From Tolypothrix sp. FACHB-123 (lineage in GTDB: Bacteria > Cyanobacteriota > Cyanobacteriia > Cyanobacteriales > Nostocaceae): a stretch of DNA of 64,000 bases. The DNA lies in contig NZ_JACJRE010000025.1 of assembly GCF_014697075.1 (NCBI RefSeq), positions 1 through 64,000 on the forward strand, read 5' to 3'. The notes below the pieces were generated by a model that had not been told where the DNA came from, did no database searches, and worked only from the letters and a program-made list of their open reading frames with translations. The position numbers and the translations under genes are program-made. Positions 63,743 to 64,000 of this stretch are shown here, in pieces (position 1 is the stretch's first letter; every line of letters begins with the position of its first letter).

Positions 63743-64000
63743 TTAAACTAATTTAATTTTACTGGCGGCTCTGGTGGCTTTTTCTCTTGCTTGTTGGATA
63801 TCTGCACCTTTAGCCAAGGCTACACCCATACGGCGATAGGGATGGGAAGTCGGTTTACCAAATAAGCGGATATCTACATCTATTTCTGATAAAGCATCTG
63901 CAACACCTGTATAGGTGATGGAATCTGATTTTTCGGAAGCTAAAATAACCGCACTAGCTGAAGGGCCAAATTGTGCAATGTTGGAAATTGGTAAGCCTAA
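63743..64000 (-). CDS. purT: Phosphoribosylglycinamide formyltransferase 2 (PurT), C-terminal part
   Basis: The final 85 residues before the stop are visible; the gene runs off the right edge of the window. The ATP-grasp C-terminus reads GLPISNIAQFGPSASAVILA, then DVDIRLFGKPTSHPYRRMG and ALAKGADIQQAREKATRAAS. These are typical of PurT (formate-dependent GAR transformylase) and distinguish it from PurK. The enzyme catalyses an early step of purine synthesis. Convergent with the zinc-ribbon gene. Confidence 0.9.
   Translation of the reverse strand, partial: LGLPISNIAQFGPSASAVILASEKSDSITYTGVADALSEIDVDIRLFGKPTSHPYRRMGVALAKGADIQQAREKATRAASKIKLV

Noticed and set aside
1-64000. tRNA, rRNA, tmRNA or SRP RNA genes
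   Set aside because: No T-arm consensus (GGTTCGAATCC) or other conserved RNA core was found by eye; a covariance scan is needed to exclude them fully.

Overview
This window is chromosomal DNA of a filamentous, heterocyst-forming cyanobacterium of the Nostoc/Anabaena type. The evidence is dense HIP1 palindromes (GCGATCGC), many 7-bp tandem arrays in the intergenic gaps, a psaM gene, a valyl-tRNA synthetase carrying a CAAD membrane domain, and above all a patB/cnfR gene divergent from a second-type cytochrome oxidase operon. That last arrangement is known from heterocyst formers, where the oxidase protects nitrogenase from oxygen. All functional calls come from reading the sequence and recalling protein families; no search was run.

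Layout. 1-835: an HNH-endonuclease fragment and the 3' end (domains V-VI) of a group II intron. 840-7636: the coxB-coxA-coxC operon with a small membrane gene in front, a 1.4-kb divergent regulatory region, and patB/cnfR. 7722-16399: a very large hybrid histidine kinase, a GH31 glycosidase, and a response regulator plus histidine kinase pair. 16.4-18.1 kb: intergenic DNA with a perfect 20-bp hairpin and a 42-bp tandem repeat. 18.1-21.7 kb: a hopanoid-type set (squalene/phytoene synthase family protein, HpnJ, HpnK). 21.7-23.7 kb: DUF2237 and small unknown genes. 24.3-26.8 kb: three tandem von Willebrand A paralogues plus a small helical protein. 26.8-32.3 kb: a TPS-type filamentous haemagglutinin followed by three (plus one broken) short Gly-rich peptides with double-glycine-type leaders. 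33.1-38.4 kb: an HxlR regulator, a giant TPR-CHAT protein and a short paralogue of its N-terminal domain. 39-46.4 kb: dnaX, a GT2 lipid-type glycosyltransferase, an EbsA-like pilus protein, a DRTGG protein, a DprA/LOG-like protein and a YajQ homologue. 46.6-52.2 kb: an FAD oxidoreductase, small conserved genes, a TPR protein, psaM and a ribulokinase-type FGGY kinase. 52.5-58.3 kb: a mitochondrial-type PheRS-like protein with an apparent 5' frameshift, a histidine kinase, an amino-sugar kinase plus AmpG-like transporter, and a GxxExxY gene bounded by inverted repeats. 58.4-64 kb: valS, small paralogues, a zinc-ribbon membrane protein and the 3' end of purT.

Functional themes are heterocyst micro-oxic respiration, membrane lipids (hopanoids, glucolipid), cell-surface and secretion functions (haemagglutinin, pilus factor, candidate secreted peptides), signalling (three histidine kinases), and cell-wall amino-sugar recycling. 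The least described units are the Gly-rich peptide family (30.5-32.3 kb), the triple VWA operon, the CHAT protein lacking its expected catalytic His, and the GxxExxY gene packaged between inverted repeats. Dispersed repeats are unusually prominent and in places have entered genes or supplied their start codons.
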